From NCBI GenBank assembly GCA_963776195.1, contig CAVZMO010000039.1, positions 39,939 through 103,938 on the forward strand: a DNA stretch of 64,000 nt, given 5' to 3'. Position 1 is the first letter of the stretch. Each line of letters starts with the position of its first letter. Position numbers and translations under genes: made by a program. Positions 26,797 through 35,771 of this stretch are shown one piece after another. The notes below the pieces were generated by a model that saw only the letters and a list, made by a program, of their open reading frames with translations, searched no databases and was not told the origin of the DNA. This DNA comes from CAVZMO01 sp963776195 (GTDB lineage: Bacteria; Nitrospirota; Thermodesulfovibrionia; Thermodesulfovibrionales; SM23-35).

Positions 26797-28734
26797 ATGG
26801 CTGAAGAAGAGTACAAAAGACCATCTCCTGAAGCGCTTCTCGAAGTGGCCCAAAAAGAGGAGGCTCAAGAGAAACGGGGCAAGCTCACCATATACTTCGG
26901 ATCTGCGCCGGGTGTCGGCAAGACCTATGCCATGCTGAGCGACGCCCGCCTATTGCAGCAAGAGGGGACAGACGTGGTGGCGGGATACATCGAGACCCAC
27001 GGCAGGCCCGAGACCGATGCCCTGTTAACCGGTTTGGAGATCCTCCCTCCCCTTGTCATCAAGCATATGGGCATACCTCTCAGGGAGGTCGACCTGGAAG
27101 CAGTCTTCTCGCGTAGACCGAAGCTTGTCCTCGTGGACGAACTGGCACATACCGATGCCCCGGGTCTTCGCAATGCCAAGCGATATCAGGACATAGAAGA
27201 GATACTGAATGCAGGGATAGATGTGTACACAACTATGAACGTGCAGCATGTTGAGAGCCTTAACGATATCGTTTATCAGATCACAAATATACGTGTGCGG
27301 GAGACCGTGCCCGATACCGTTATCGAAGGAGCCGATGAAATCAAGTTGGTTGATCTGCCGCCGGAGGAACTGCTCAAAAGGCTTCATGAAGGGAAAGTCT
27401 ATGTGAGAGACATGGCCCATAGCGCCGTGCAGAAGTTCTTCCGGCCCGGCAACCTGATGGCGCTCCGGCAGCTGGCGCTGCGGGCGGTGGCAGGCAGTGT
27501 GGATGAAAAGATGCGCAGCTACATGCATGCCCATGCCATAGCAGGACCGTGGCAGGGCAAAGAGCGAGTGCTGGTCGGGGTGTTTGCCAGCCCCTACGCG
27601 GAGAAACTGATACGCGCGGCATTCAGACTCGCAAACGATCTTGATGCGGAATGGATCGCTTTCTACGTAGAGACGGAAAGGCACAAGACACTTTCCGAAA
27701 AGGAAAAGGAGTGGCTGAATAAGGCACTGGACCTTGCGAAGCAATTGGGTGCGCGCCTGGTCTGGATGAAGGGGAGCGATGTGACGGAAGAAATGGCCGA
27801 CTATGCGCGGAACAACAACGTGACCAAGATTGTTATCGGGAAACCGCGACGTTTTTGGCTGTTGCAATCGATCCCCCGAAAACTTCTGACCAGAACAGCC
27901 AACATCGATATTTACTTGTTGGATGCCAGGGTCGATCCCAAGCACATGCCGAAGAAGCGTATAACTTTTGCCGGGCCGATGAATTATGCGATCGGCATCC
28001 TCGCGGTCGGTGTTATGTCGCTTATTGCCTTCCTTTTGCGTAACAGTCTCCATGAGGTCAACTTGTTCTTCCTTCTTCTCCTGCCTGTTATTCTGAGTGC
28101 GCTTTATTTGGGGAAGGGCCCGTCCATCGTAGCCGCAATAACGAGCATCCTGGTCTTTGATTATCTGTTCATCTCTCCCTATTTTACTTTTGCGGTCGGA
28201 GACGTGAGGTATTTCGTTTCGTTCATTGTCTACATCATTATAGTTGGAGTCATAAGCAACCTTGCATCTCAGTTGCGGAGCAAGATAGGGTTGCTTAAGC
28301 AAAGCGAAGTGAAGAATATAGCGCTTTATGGGTTGAGCAGGGATTTGGTAACAGCCCATACAGTAGAGCACGTCCTTTCTCTCATGGTCCGTCATACGCT
28401 GCAAATATTCCCATGTGAGATGGTAATCTTTCTGCTCGAAGGTGAGAAACTGACAGTCAAAGCGAAAACCCCGGATTTTGAGGTAACCCCTCAGGCAATC
28501 GGGGTGGCATCATGGATTATGATCAACAAACAGTCAGCAGGTCGCAGCACAAGTACTTTGCCCCAGACCAAAGCATATTACTTACCCATGATGTCGGGGG
28601 AGAAAATCATAGGGGTTGCGGGGTTCGATTTCAAGGGGAGTGAAGAGACTATGACTACTGAAAAACGTGCGGTTCTCAAGACGATAGCGCGCCTCGGCGC
28701 AATGGCTATAGAACGAATCAGATTTCAAAAGTAA
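26797..28734 (+). CDS. KdpD-like K+ sensor lacking the histidine-kinase domain
   Basis: The ATG at 26797, four bases after kdpC, gives 645 residues. In order the protein has the KdpD N-terminal ATP-binding domain (Walker A GSAPGVGKT at 35-43; LVLVDELAHTDAPG), a USP-like domain (about 244-370), four membrane helices of the DUF4118 type (about 385-480) and a GAF domain (about 505-640). It stops there: the HisKA and HATPase domains of a normal KdpD (about 890 residues) are absent, and no kdpE follows. It cannot be a classical kinase. It may act as a sensor through its ATPase, USP or GAF parts, or work with a separate kinase. USP domains of some KdpD proteins bind c-di-AMP. Confidence 0.9.
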   Translation: MAEEEYKRPSPEALLEVAQKEEAQEKRGKLTIYFGSAPGVGKTYAMLSDARLLQQEGTDVVAGYIETHGRPETDALLTGLEILPPLVIKHMGIPLREVDLEAVFSRRPKLVLVDELAHTDAPGLRNAKRYQDIEEILNAGIDVYTTMNVQHVESLNDIVYQITNIRVRETVPDTVIEGADEIKLVDLPPEELLKRLHEGKVYVRDMAHSAVQKFFRPGNLMALRQLALRAVAGSVDEKMRSYMHAHAIAGPWQGKERVLVGVFASPYAEKLIRAAFRLANDLDAEWIAFYVETERHKTLSEKEKEWLNKALDLAKQLGARLVWMKGSDVTEEMADYARNNNVTKIVIGKPRRFWLLQSIPRKLLTRTANIDIYLLDARVDPKHMPKKRITFAGPMNYAIGILAVGVMSLIAFLLRNSLHEVNLFFLLLLPVILSALYLGKGPSIVAAITSILVFDYLFISPYFTFAVGDVRYFVSFIVYIIIVGVISNLASQLRSKIGLLKQSEVKNIALYGLSRDLVTAHTVEHVLSLMVRHTLQIFPCEMVIFLLEGEKLTVKAKTPDFEVTPQAIGVASWIMINKQSAGRSTSTLPQTKAYYLPMMSGEKIIGVAGFDFKGSEETMTTEKRAVLKTIARLGAMAIERIRFQK

Positions 28735-28795
28735 TTCCCATGGCGAAGAATTTGCGTGAGCGGGTAATCGGCAAAAAGATGGTTATCCATATGAG

Positions 28796-28923
28796 CCTCT
28801 TGCAAAAGGCTGAGAAAAAAGCACTTCTGTCATTCTGAGCTTGTCGAAGAATTACGGCAAATCAAACAGTCAGAGCACCCTTCGACAGGCTCAGGGGACA
28901 AATAAGGACTTTTGCAAAAAGCT
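28796..28923. repeat. Nested inverted repeat, family A copy 2
   Basis: The inner arms TGTCATTCTGAGCTTGTCGA (28828 on) and TTCGACAGGCTCAGGGGACA (ending at 28900) match the family A arms. They are enclosed by outer arms: GAGCCTCTTGCAAAAG (28794-28809) against CTTTTGCAAAAAGCTC (28907-28922). The element fills most of the gap between the KdpD-like gene and lgt. Confidence 0.75.
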
Positions 28924-28944
28924 CCTGTGTTATTATAAACAAAT

Positions 28945-29718
28945 ATGCACCCCATACTCATCAGGTTAGGACCTTTAACAATTCATACCTATGGATTCCT
29001 TATAGCCGTAGGATTTCTTATTGGCCTTTGGCTCGCCGTGTTGCAGGCAAGAAAGGAAGGTATTTCTTCCGATAGGATCATAGATCTCGGTTTTTATATT
29101 CTCCTTGCGGCGATCGTCGGTTCACGATTGTTTTTCATCCTTATAAACCTGGAGCACTACACGAAGAACCCGGCGGACATCTTTAAGATATGGGAGGGCG
29201 GGCTTGTCTTCTATGGAGGAGTGATGCTTGCCGTACCAACCGCTGTATGGTACGTGAGGAAAAACGCTATGGGTATCTGGAGCACTGCCGATATATTTGC
29301 GCCTTCAATCGCAATCGGCCACGTCTTTGGAAGACTCGGGTGCTTTGCGGCGGGCTGTTGCTACGGTAGAATTGCTCAGTCGCTTCCCTGGGGAACCATC
29401 TTTACCGACCCCGATTGCCTCGCCCCGACTAATGTTTCTCTGCACCCTACGCAACTCTATGAGTCTGCGGGAGAGATGGTCAATTTTCTCATACTCATAA
29501 CCCTGAGACGATACAAATCATTCGACGGCCAGCTTTTTATGATATATCTGCTCCTTTATTCGGTCCTGAGGTTCAGCGTGGAAATTTTCAGAGGGGACGT
29601 GGCCAGGGGGTTTATCCTAAATAATCTCTCTGTATCTCAAGGGATCAGTATTGTCCTGTTTTTTGTTGCAATTGCGGGACTATTGGTATTAAGGCAGAAA
29701 AACAAACAAAAAATATGA
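28945..29718 (+). CDS. lgt: Phosphatidylglycerol--prolipoprotein diacylglyceryl transferase
   Basis: This 257-residue, seven-helix inner-membrane protein has the family motifs HTYGFLIAVGF near the N-terminus, the signature HVFGRLGCFAAGCCYGR (about residue 127 on) and HPTQLYES. Lgt transfers a diacylglyceryl group from phosphatidylglycerol to the lipobox cysteine of prolipoproteins, the step before LspA. It appears to stand alone, bounded upstream by a repeat element. Confidence 0.97.
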   Translation: MHPILIRLGPLTIHTYGFLIAVGFLIGLWLAVLQARKEGISSDRIIDLGFYILLAAIVGSRLFFILINLEHYTKNPADIFKIWEGGLVFYGGVMLAVPTAVWYVRKNAMGIWSTADIFAPSIAIGHVFGRLGCFAAGCCYGRIAQSLPWGTIFTDPDCLAPTNVSLHPTQLYESAGEMVNFLILITLRRYKSFDGQLFMIYLLLYSVLRFSVEIFRGDVARGFILNNLSVSQGISIVLFFVAIAGLLVLRQKNKQKI

Positions 29719-29843
29719 AAGAATACTCTGATTTCTTCAGTGATCGCTTGTATCCACTTTTTGACATGCAGTTGCAAGCCGTCAATGCCTCGGCTATACT
29801 GTTATCAAATAAGCTATAAATCATTGAATAGGAGGGAAAATCT

Positions 29844-30365
29844 ATGAGGAAAACAATACCTATCATGTTATTTGTCCTGTTTATCGCGGGGTTTGTATTT
29901 GCGGAGGATGCGGTCATCAAGGTCCAGTTGGTGAGCGAGCAAGGAGTCGGGAAGGATATTGGCACGATCACGGCATCCGATGGCAAGTATGGGCTTCTCC
30001 TGACGCCTCAGTTAAGCGACCTGGCGCCGGGGCTGCACGGATTCCATGTACACGAGAAACCGGACTGCTCCCATGTCATGAAGGAAGGAAAAGCGGTTCC
30101 GGCACTTGCAGCGGGCGGGCATTACGATCCCGCCACTACGGGCAAGCACGAGGGGCCCTACGGCAACGGCCATCTCGGTGACCTCCCGGCTTTGTATGTC
30201 GCCGTTGATGGGACAGCAACCCTTCCTGTCCTTGCCCCACGGCTGAGGGTAACAGACATCAAGGGGCGGTCTCTGATGATCCATGCCGGCGGCGATAATT
30301 ATTCCGACACGCCCGCCTCGCTTGGCGGCGGTGGCGCCCGAGTTGCCTGCGGCGTGGTGAAGTAG
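29844..30365 (+). CDS. sodC: Periplasmic Cu,Zn superoxide dismutase
   Basis: This 173-residue protein has a signal peptide (about 1-21) and an AGGAGGGAAAATCT ribosome site. Metal and structural motifs are visible: GFHVHEKPDC (copper histidines and a disulfide Cys), GGHYDPATTGKHEGPYGNGH with zinc ligands, and IHAGGDNYSD with the second Cys in RVACGVV. It dismutates superoxide in the periplasm, which suggests occasional exposure to oxygen. Confidence 0.95.
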   Translation: MRKTIPIMLFVLFIAGFVFAEDAVIKVQLVSEQGVGKDIGTITASDGKYGLLLTPQLSDLAPGLHGFHVHEKPDCSHVMKEGKAVPALAAGGHYDPATTGKHEGPYGNGHLGDLPALYVAVDGTATLPVLAPRLRVTDIKGRSLMIHAGGDNYSDTPASLGGGGARVACGVVK

Positions 30366-30384
30366 GAACGATTTATTCAACGCA

Positions 30385-30405
30385 CTCCCTCCCTCGGGGA
30401 GGGAG
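30385..30405. repeat. Perfect 9-bp hairpin in a 415-base gap
   Basis: CTCCCTCCC and GGGAGGGAG pair around a TCG loop, 20 bases after the sodC stop. No T-tract follows, so termination is uncertain. Apart from this, the gap 30366-30780 is AT-rich and I see no gene or motif in it. Confidence 0.5.
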
Positions 30406-30780
30406 CATCCGAAATCAATTCTGCCAACCAGGAAGCGGTGGTGATACGCCTTTTCTTTGATCTGTTAGACGGAAATCAATCGTTTGACGTATAGTGTCTT
30501 TCAAAAAATAACGGTATTGCTCCAATAAATTTTCCCTAACACCCCTTCATCTTTTCGACTTTAGACTACTAATCTTTATGCGCACCGGATGTAGGAAAAA
30601 CACCTACAGAATAATGAGATAAATACCGATAAAAAAATCAGACAGAGACCGATACTTTTTCAGTGATTAAAGGACAATAATATATTAAGTAATGAAATAT
30701 TGACAAGAATGAACATGGAAGAGCTTGCTTACAGAAATAAGCTAAAAACTGAAATCTAAACTGTGAAAGAGAGGGAAAAT

Positions 30781-30963
30781 ATGAATAAAATTATAATTAT
30801 TTCTATTTTTTTGTCGGCTATTTTGACAACAATTGTCTTTTCGATTTTTATATATGTTCTGGATGAAACAAATGTGGGAGACTGGATTGCGAACTTAGTT
30901 ATCCATCCGAAACTCACGTACAAAAATGCACTCTTTATTCCAGGGTTAATATTCAGCCGCTAA
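30781..30963 (+). CDS. Small single-helix membrane protein, unknown
   Basis: This 60-residue frame starts at ATG 30781, with GAGAGGG six bases upstream. Residues about 4-28 form one long hydrophobic helix rich in Ile, and a short polar tail follows. I do not recognise the family. It stands between two gene-poor AT-rich stretches. It could be a chance frame, but the ribosome site and clean helix support a real small protein. Confidence 0.45.
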   Translation: MNKIIIISIFLSAILTTIVFSIFIYVLDETNVGDWIANLVIHPKLTYKNALFIPGLIFSR

Positions 30964-31027
30964 TTGTTGTCTTGCTCCACATAAAAAGTAACGTCCTGCA
31001 AGATTATTGACCCGCTTTATTCTTCCT

Positions 31028-31070
31028 GTAATCGTATTTCTTACGATTGGGGACCAATTACGATATTCGA
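31028..31070. repeat. Cluster of short inverted repeats in the 30964-31342 gap
   Basis: ATCGTA (31031-31036) and TACGAT (31042-31047) flank a TTTCT loop, and ATTGG (31046-31050) and CCAAT (31054-31058) flank GGA; a third TACGAT copy follows at 31059. The rest of the 379-base gap shows no gene. An operator or RNA hairpin for the downstream secreted protein is possible but unproven. Confidence 0.4.
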
Positions 31071-31342
31071 AATGGAAAGTGATATTCAAATTGCGCACTT
31101 TTTACCATTGAACAAAATGAAGAATTAAAGAAAGTTATTAATCTATTAAATTTTTCTAATAGACAAGTAAAGCCATAACTGCTTAGCATATAAGATAATC
31201 TGGCATAGAGAACATAAGGACATTCCAACAAAATGATTGAACAAATAGCCATTTTGTTATGATAGGAGAGCCGTTGGACAGCATCAAAACACAACAGAAA
31301 GGAGGATCACATGAAACACTCGAGCAAAGGAGGTGGAACTTT

Positions 31343-32008
31343 ATGAAGCAGATCGTATTCGTCATGGTTTCTCTGTTTTTTGTTGTAAGCATGCCGCTTG
31401 TTGGTGCGGCAGGAGATGTGAACATCACCATTGGCGTTCCCCCCCCGCTGGAATTTGCAGAAGCGCCTGATGTGGTGGTGGTTCCCAGTGGAACAGCCTA
31501 TGTCTATATGGTGCCGGACACGCCGGGCCTTTATTTCTACAATGATTACTGGTACCGATTCCATGGAGATCGCTGGTACCGGTCTTCCATCTACAGCGGA
31601 CCCTGGGTCTATATTGAGACGCATCGTGTCCCGCGATTCATCGTGGATGTGCCCCCGGATTATTACGGCCACTTGCCGTCCGGATATCACAGGATACACT
31701 ACGGCGATCTCCATAGACACTGGAGGACATGGGACAAGCGCCGGCACTGGAACAGGTATGATTGGTATAAGCGTGAGTTCAGGGAGCATGAGAGGCGTCA
31801 TCACGGGGATCTTCATCGGCCACCGCACGATGGTCATAAGCCACCACCCCGCGATCTTCACCGCGATGGTCACAAGCCACCACCTCACGATGGTGGAGGC
31901 CTGAAGCGCGACGGTGGAGGCCTGAAGCGCGATGGTGGAGGCCTGAAGCAAAAAGAAGGACAGAAAACGCATCCGGATGACAGAAGAGAGATGGAACGGG
32001 GACGATAG
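31343..32008 (+). CDS. Secreted His/Pro/Gly-rich repeat protein
   Basis: The ATG at 31343 follows AAAGGAGGTGG, giving 221 residues. A signal peptide (1-22) leads to a Tyr/Trp-rich region (about 50-110, NDYWYRFHGDRWYR) and then a His/Arg-rich basic region. At the C-terminus, HKPPP units and three copies of DGGGLKR appear; the last are encoded by a 21-base direct repeat at 31889-31950. It is probably periplasmic or outer-membrane associated. The Tyr/Trp pattern resembles small secreted proteins of unknown function in Proteobacteria. The histidines could bind metal, but this is speculation. Confidence 0.75.
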   Translation: MKQIVFVMVSLFFVVSMPLVGAAGDVNITIGVPPPLEFAEAPDVVVVPSGTAYVYMVPDTPGLYFYNDYWYRFHGDRWYRSSIYSGPWVYIETHRVPRFIVDVPPDYYGHLPSGYHRIHYGDLHRHWRTWDKRRHWNRYDWYKREFREHERRHHGDLHRPPHDGHKPPPRDLHRDGHKPPPHDGGGLKRDGGGLKRDGGGLKQKEGQKTHPDDRREMERGR

Positions 32009-32135
32009 AGACCAAGAGAGAAGATCGAGGGTCATAGACTTTGCGCCTATGAGCTGATGATGTGTACGAAATGAAGGATCAAAAAATGCCAAGATAGTAA
32101 ACTTGGCCCTCGTTTTGCATTTTGAAGCGATACTC

Positions 32136-32165
32136 GGGCGAGTTCAAAATCTCGCCCTTTTTATT
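32136..32165 (+). terminator. Intrinsic terminator after the secreted repeat protein
   Basis: GGGCGAG (32136-32142) and CTCGCCC (32151-32157) pair around an eight-base loop and are followed by TTTTTATT. The rest of the gap 32009-32326 shows nothing else recognisable. Confidence 0.85.
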
Positions 32166-32326
32166 GCTTGTTTTAACCCAAAACTAAGCGAGATGACCGT
32201 CCCTTAGTCCTGACGGAGACGTGTCTTCGAATGATTCCATTTCAGAATAGGGATCCAGCCTTGATCCCGACAAAAACGAGAGACAAAAGAGCATACCGGC
32301 GGCTCTGGTCCACAAAGATATGATTA

Positions 32327-34066
32327 TTACCATTCGTAACAGTGAGTCTCTCTCGGCATTACGTAACCCGTCAATAATATGGGAAGTGTCCCTGCGGTAG
32401 CTCCCCAAATGGGATGCAGAATCTGGTCAATCACTATTCTTGCTGTAACAAGAGGATCAACAAAGACACTATCCATATCGTGTCCCAGGTCTCTCTTATT
32501 AGATAAATACGTAATACGGTCCTGCATCCTGTCACGTAAGAAGCTCAAATAATCAGAGTCCCTCGTTGGTTTGTATCTTTTATCATAATCGGCGCCGAAT
32601 AACTCTTTCCCGTTTTTGGGAAGTAAAAGTCCCTGAAAGGCCCTCCAGTCCCTCCATTCAATGTTTCCTCTTATCAGTTCCGTGACAATGGAAAGTGAAA
32701 GCTCCTTGGGGATATCAACCAGATCCCCCGGCAGACCAAAGGCATCTGTATTCATGATATAGCATTCGGTACCCAGCTTGAACAATTTTTTAAATTGCAT
32801 ACAATCTTCTAAGAGTGGGTGAACCCTGAATGGGTTTGCAAAAGGCTCGATTACTAATTTGTTGAGCTCCATCGGGTCAACATTTTCCACTCCCTTAGCA
32901 CGTTTGGTGCTTAGTGAGGCCCCCATGGCTACAGCAAGGTCTATCGAATTCACCTTGCTGATTGGTGGAAGGCTCGTATCTTTCTGCAACCAGATAACGA
33001 AGCCGGGTCTTTTACAGAAATCTGCATGGTTAAACATATCCCTTGTCTTAATACAACGACCGTTATTATTTCTGATGTCTGCGCATACCATTCTTTTGGT
33101 GCCGTCTGGAAGCTCTGTTACAGCTATATTCTGGGCAGAATAGAAGTATTTGATTATAGGGTCTTGAAATTCAACTGCATCCGTCTTATCGAAGAGACTC
33201 GGCTCAAGTGCTACAGTAATATTATTCTCCAGGTCTATTAAAAATGCGTCATCATGAATAACGGTAACTTTTTCATCTTCCTTCAATGTTCCTGCATGGT
33301 CATGGCTATTGGTAATAGAGGATTTACCGGAACCTGACAGCCCGAATACTGCAACAGGCGGCTTATTTCCGATTTTCTTGATACCGCCGTGGCAGGCAAC
33401 CATATTCTGACGAACGCCGATAGTCCAGCCCAGTGTTAATGTGCCTTTTTTCCTCTCACCAAAATATCGCAGTCCTAAAATTGCAATACAGTTCTGCATC
33501 TCATCAATTATCACAAGTCCATTGGGGAAATCCGGATGTGACCATTCAGGGTCGGCAAATACAAGAATATCAGGTTCATCCAATATGCGGGATTTCTCAT
33601 ACAAGTTAGTCCATGGTTTCATCCAGGGAGTAAAATTTAGACCCCAGTCAAGCATATTCTTAGCATCAGTTGCAGGACTCAAGAGATGTGCCTTAACCAT
33701 AAAGTCAGGCTGTAAACCCACAATTCCTTCAAGCCACAGCCCTTCACGACGATTAAAATTGTAAATAGCCTCTGCTAAGAGAGAGACATATTTATCTCTC
33801 TCTTTTCCCATTTCCCGCACCAATCGCCTTGCCCTTGCGGTGCGTCCTACAATTCCTCCATCATTAGAGATAAGGACTTTAGCGCTCTTGGGAAGTCCAA
33901 ACTGTTCAGGCTTATACATAGGCTCAGAGGTTGTAACGATTTCTAACTGTTTTGTAGCGAGTTTATAGAGTTCAGCCATTGTTGTCTTTCTTACAGAGTT
34001 GGCAAAAAAAGCACTCTCAATATATGCCCTCCACGAAGAGCCTGGAATCTCATGCCGGGTCGTCAA
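32327..34066 (-). CDS. Phosphoenolpyruvate carboxykinase (ATP)-like protein
   Basis: This 579-residue protein starts at TTG 34066 after an AAGGAGAG site. The central P-loop VFGLSGSGKSS and a downstream acidic motif (HDDAFLIDLEN) match the kinase-1 and kinase-2 motifs of ATP-dependent PEPCK, and LPPISKVNSIDLAVA resembles the family's LPPVSRLT segment. PEPCK interconverts oxaloacetate and PEP with ATP. The sequence is divergent and somewhat longer than the usual 540 residues. It could belong to the related DUF4914 family, whose activity is not established, so the enzyme name is provisional. It stands alone. Confidence 0.72.
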   Translation of the reverse strand: MTTRHEIPGSSWRAYIESAFFANSVRKTTMAELYKLATKQLEIVTTSEPMYKPEQFGLPKSAKVLISNDGGIVGRTARARRLVREMGKERDKYVSLLAEAIYNFNRREGLWLEGIVGLQPDFMVKAHLLSPATDAKNMLDWGLNFTPWMKPWTNLYEKSRILDEPDILVFADPEWSHPDFPNGLVIIDEMQNCIAILGLRYFGERKKGTLTLGWTIGVRQNMVACHGGIKKIGNKPPVAVFGLSGSGKSSITNSHDHAGTLKEDEKVTVIHDDAFLIDLENNITVALEPSLFDKTDAVEFQDPIIKYFYSAQNIAVTELPDGTKRMVCADIRNNNGRCIKTRDMFNHADFCKRPGFVIWLQKDTSLPPISKVNSIDLAVAMGASLSTKRAKGVENVDPMELNKLVIEPFANPFRVHPLLEDCMQFKKLFKLGTECYIMNTDAFGLPGDLVDIPKELSLSIVTELIRGNIEWRDWRAFQGLLLPKNGKELFGADYDKRYKPTRDSDYLSFLRDRMQDRITYLSNKRDLGHDMDSVFVDPLVTARIVIDQILHPIWGATAGTLPILLTGYVMPRETHCYEW

Positions 34067-34096
34067 AATCTCTCCTTTCCCCTACGCTATGTATAT

Positions 34097-34220
34097 TGTC
34101 ATCCTGAGGTGAAAGTCAAATATTCTCGTATCGTGCGATTTCTTTATGAAAATAACCCGACCGAGATTCTTCAGTCGCTGCGCTCATCAGAAAACCAGAG
34201 AGCGAAAGGCTCACAATGAC
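34097..34220. repeat. Intergenic inverted repeat with TGTCATCCTGAG end
   Basis: The left end TTGTCATCCTGAG (34097-34109) pairs with CTCACAATGAC near 34210-34220. The interior holds CCGAGATTCTTCAGTCGCTG, typical of dispersed GTCATCCTGAG repeats in bacterial genomes. It is related in its termini to family A. It lies in the 364-base gap between the PEPCK-like and LOG genes; nothing else is seen there. Confidence 0.65.
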
Positions 34221-34430
34221 GGCTTATTGTGAAATATTTAAAAGGTATTGTCAATGAATTCATTGCGTTTAGATTTTTACGTGATGCAATGGGGGATGGG
34301 AAAGGAGTATATAATTAAGAATTAAGATTGAAGGCACCGTGTTAGGTTTCTTCGACAGCGCTCGTTTCCTTCTTAGTCAGAAGCTCTTTGTACGGCTCAT
34401 CGTTTAACACGTGCTGCTTTTTATAGGCCG

Positions 34431-35462
34431 TTAATTGCTGTTAATTGCGTCTATGAGATGTCGCAGCCTTCCGAAGTCCTTGCGGTTGAAGTCTACTATG
34501 AGACGGGGCAGATCGGCAATTTCCGGTTCGTCGTCTTCTGCAGGCAAGGGACCAGAGATATATATACTGCCTCCCGGTATCAGAATATCTTGAAATCGGT
34601 CTTTCAGTTCTCCGACAGATTGTGGATCAATACCTGACGTAAGTCGGATCACCACCTGGTTTTCAACATAGCGGAGGCTATGGTATCGGCGATAGAAATG
34701 ATTAATCCTCTCTACGGCAGCATCTACCGAATCGACGAGTTCGAACAGATAAAAATCGGAGGCGTTAATATAACCCTGATTCACAAGTTCTTCCTCAAAA
34801 AACTGGAGCCACTTCAACCAATAGGTCCCAGCAGGCTCGTCCACGAGGATCAGTGGTAAGGGATCGTGTTTCCCTGTTTGTAAAAGTGTTAGGGTTTCCA
34901 TCGCCTCGTCAAGAGTACCAAACCCTCCAGGGAAAAGCACAATAGCGTTCGCTTCCTTGAGAAAGGCAACTTTTCGGTTAAAAAAATATTTATACACGAT
35001 AAGGCGGGGGTTCCCATCGACTACGGGGTTGGGCTTCTGCTCATACGGAAGTCTGATATTAACAGCAAAGGAATATTCCGGACCGGCACCCTCATTAATT
35101 GCCTGCATGATGCCAGACCCTCCTCCGGTAATCACCATGTGACCTGCCCCGGCAAGTTTTCGGCCCAAAAGGTAGGCCATCTTATAGACTGACTCTTCAG
35201 GCTGTGTTCTCGCCGAACCAAAAACAGTCACTTTCCGTCTGTCGCGATAAGGTCCAAACACTTTAGAGGTAAAACGCATTTCCTTTAGCGTGCTGTTCAT
35301 AAGTTTAAGGTCTGCTTTCTCGGCCTCTTCCTGGCCGGCCTTCAGCGCAGCCAATATCATTTCGCGGACAAGTTCCGGACAACATACATGACCCGCAAGC
35401 TCCATCAATTGGTCGATAGCGTCATCTACAGAACCATTAGTTCTCGTAAAGTGAAGTTCCAT
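34431..35462 (-). CDS. LOG-family (TIGR00730-like) protein with C-terminal extension
   Basis: This 343-residue protein contains a Rossmann-like domain (about 78-260) with VTVFGSAR, ITGGGSGIMQAINEGA and the family signature PGGFGTLDE. LOG-family proteins act as phosphoribohydrolases on nucleotide 5'-monophosphates, some releasing cytokinins. An N-terminal helical region (1-75) and a C-terminal extension of about 85 residues (from 260) go beyond the core; I do not recognise the extension. A gap of about 300 bases upstream (35463-35771) shows no feature. Confidence 0.85.
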   Translation of the reverse strand: MELHFTRTNGSVDDAIDQLMELAGHVCCPELVREMILAALKAGQEEAEKADLKLMNSTLKEMRFTSKVFGPYRDRRKVTVFGSARTQPEESVYKMAYLLGRKLAGAGHMVITGGGSGIMQAINEGAGPEYSFAVNIRLPYEQKPNPVVDGNPRLIVYKYFFNRKVAFLKEANAIVLFPGGFGTLDEAMETLTLLQTGKHDPLPLILVDEPAGTYWLKWLQFFEEELVNQGYINASDFYLFELVDSVDAAVERINHFYRRYHSLRYVENQVVIRLTSGIDPQSVGELKDRFQDILIPGGSIYISGPLPAEDDEPEIADLPRLIVDFNRKDFGRLRHLIDAINSN

Positions 35463-35771
35463 GTTTCTTTTTTCTGGTAATTTTGTTGGTTGCTTCAGAA
35501 TTATCTTTTAGTTTTGTAAGGATGTTTTGATCCTTTTCTTGGCATAGCTAAATACTCCTTTTCAATCTTTCAATATAAGTCAAGATGACAGAATAACTAT
35601 TATATCATACAGAGCATATCCGGCCGTCGCGGTGAGGACTGCAAAAGGAAGCCATACAGGGCGGTTGAAGAGTTATTGAATTTTACTCCACATACAGGAT
35701 ATCCCTGCAGCGGAGAGACTCGGAGTAGTTGATCTTTCACAGGTATATTTGGGGTAGGCCGATACTAATCC

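Noticed and set aside
27025..28404. 459-codon minus-strand frame opposite the KdpD-like gene
   Set aside because: It is a long antisense shadow of a high-GC coding region with no recognisable domain; the plus strand encodes clear KdpD domains.
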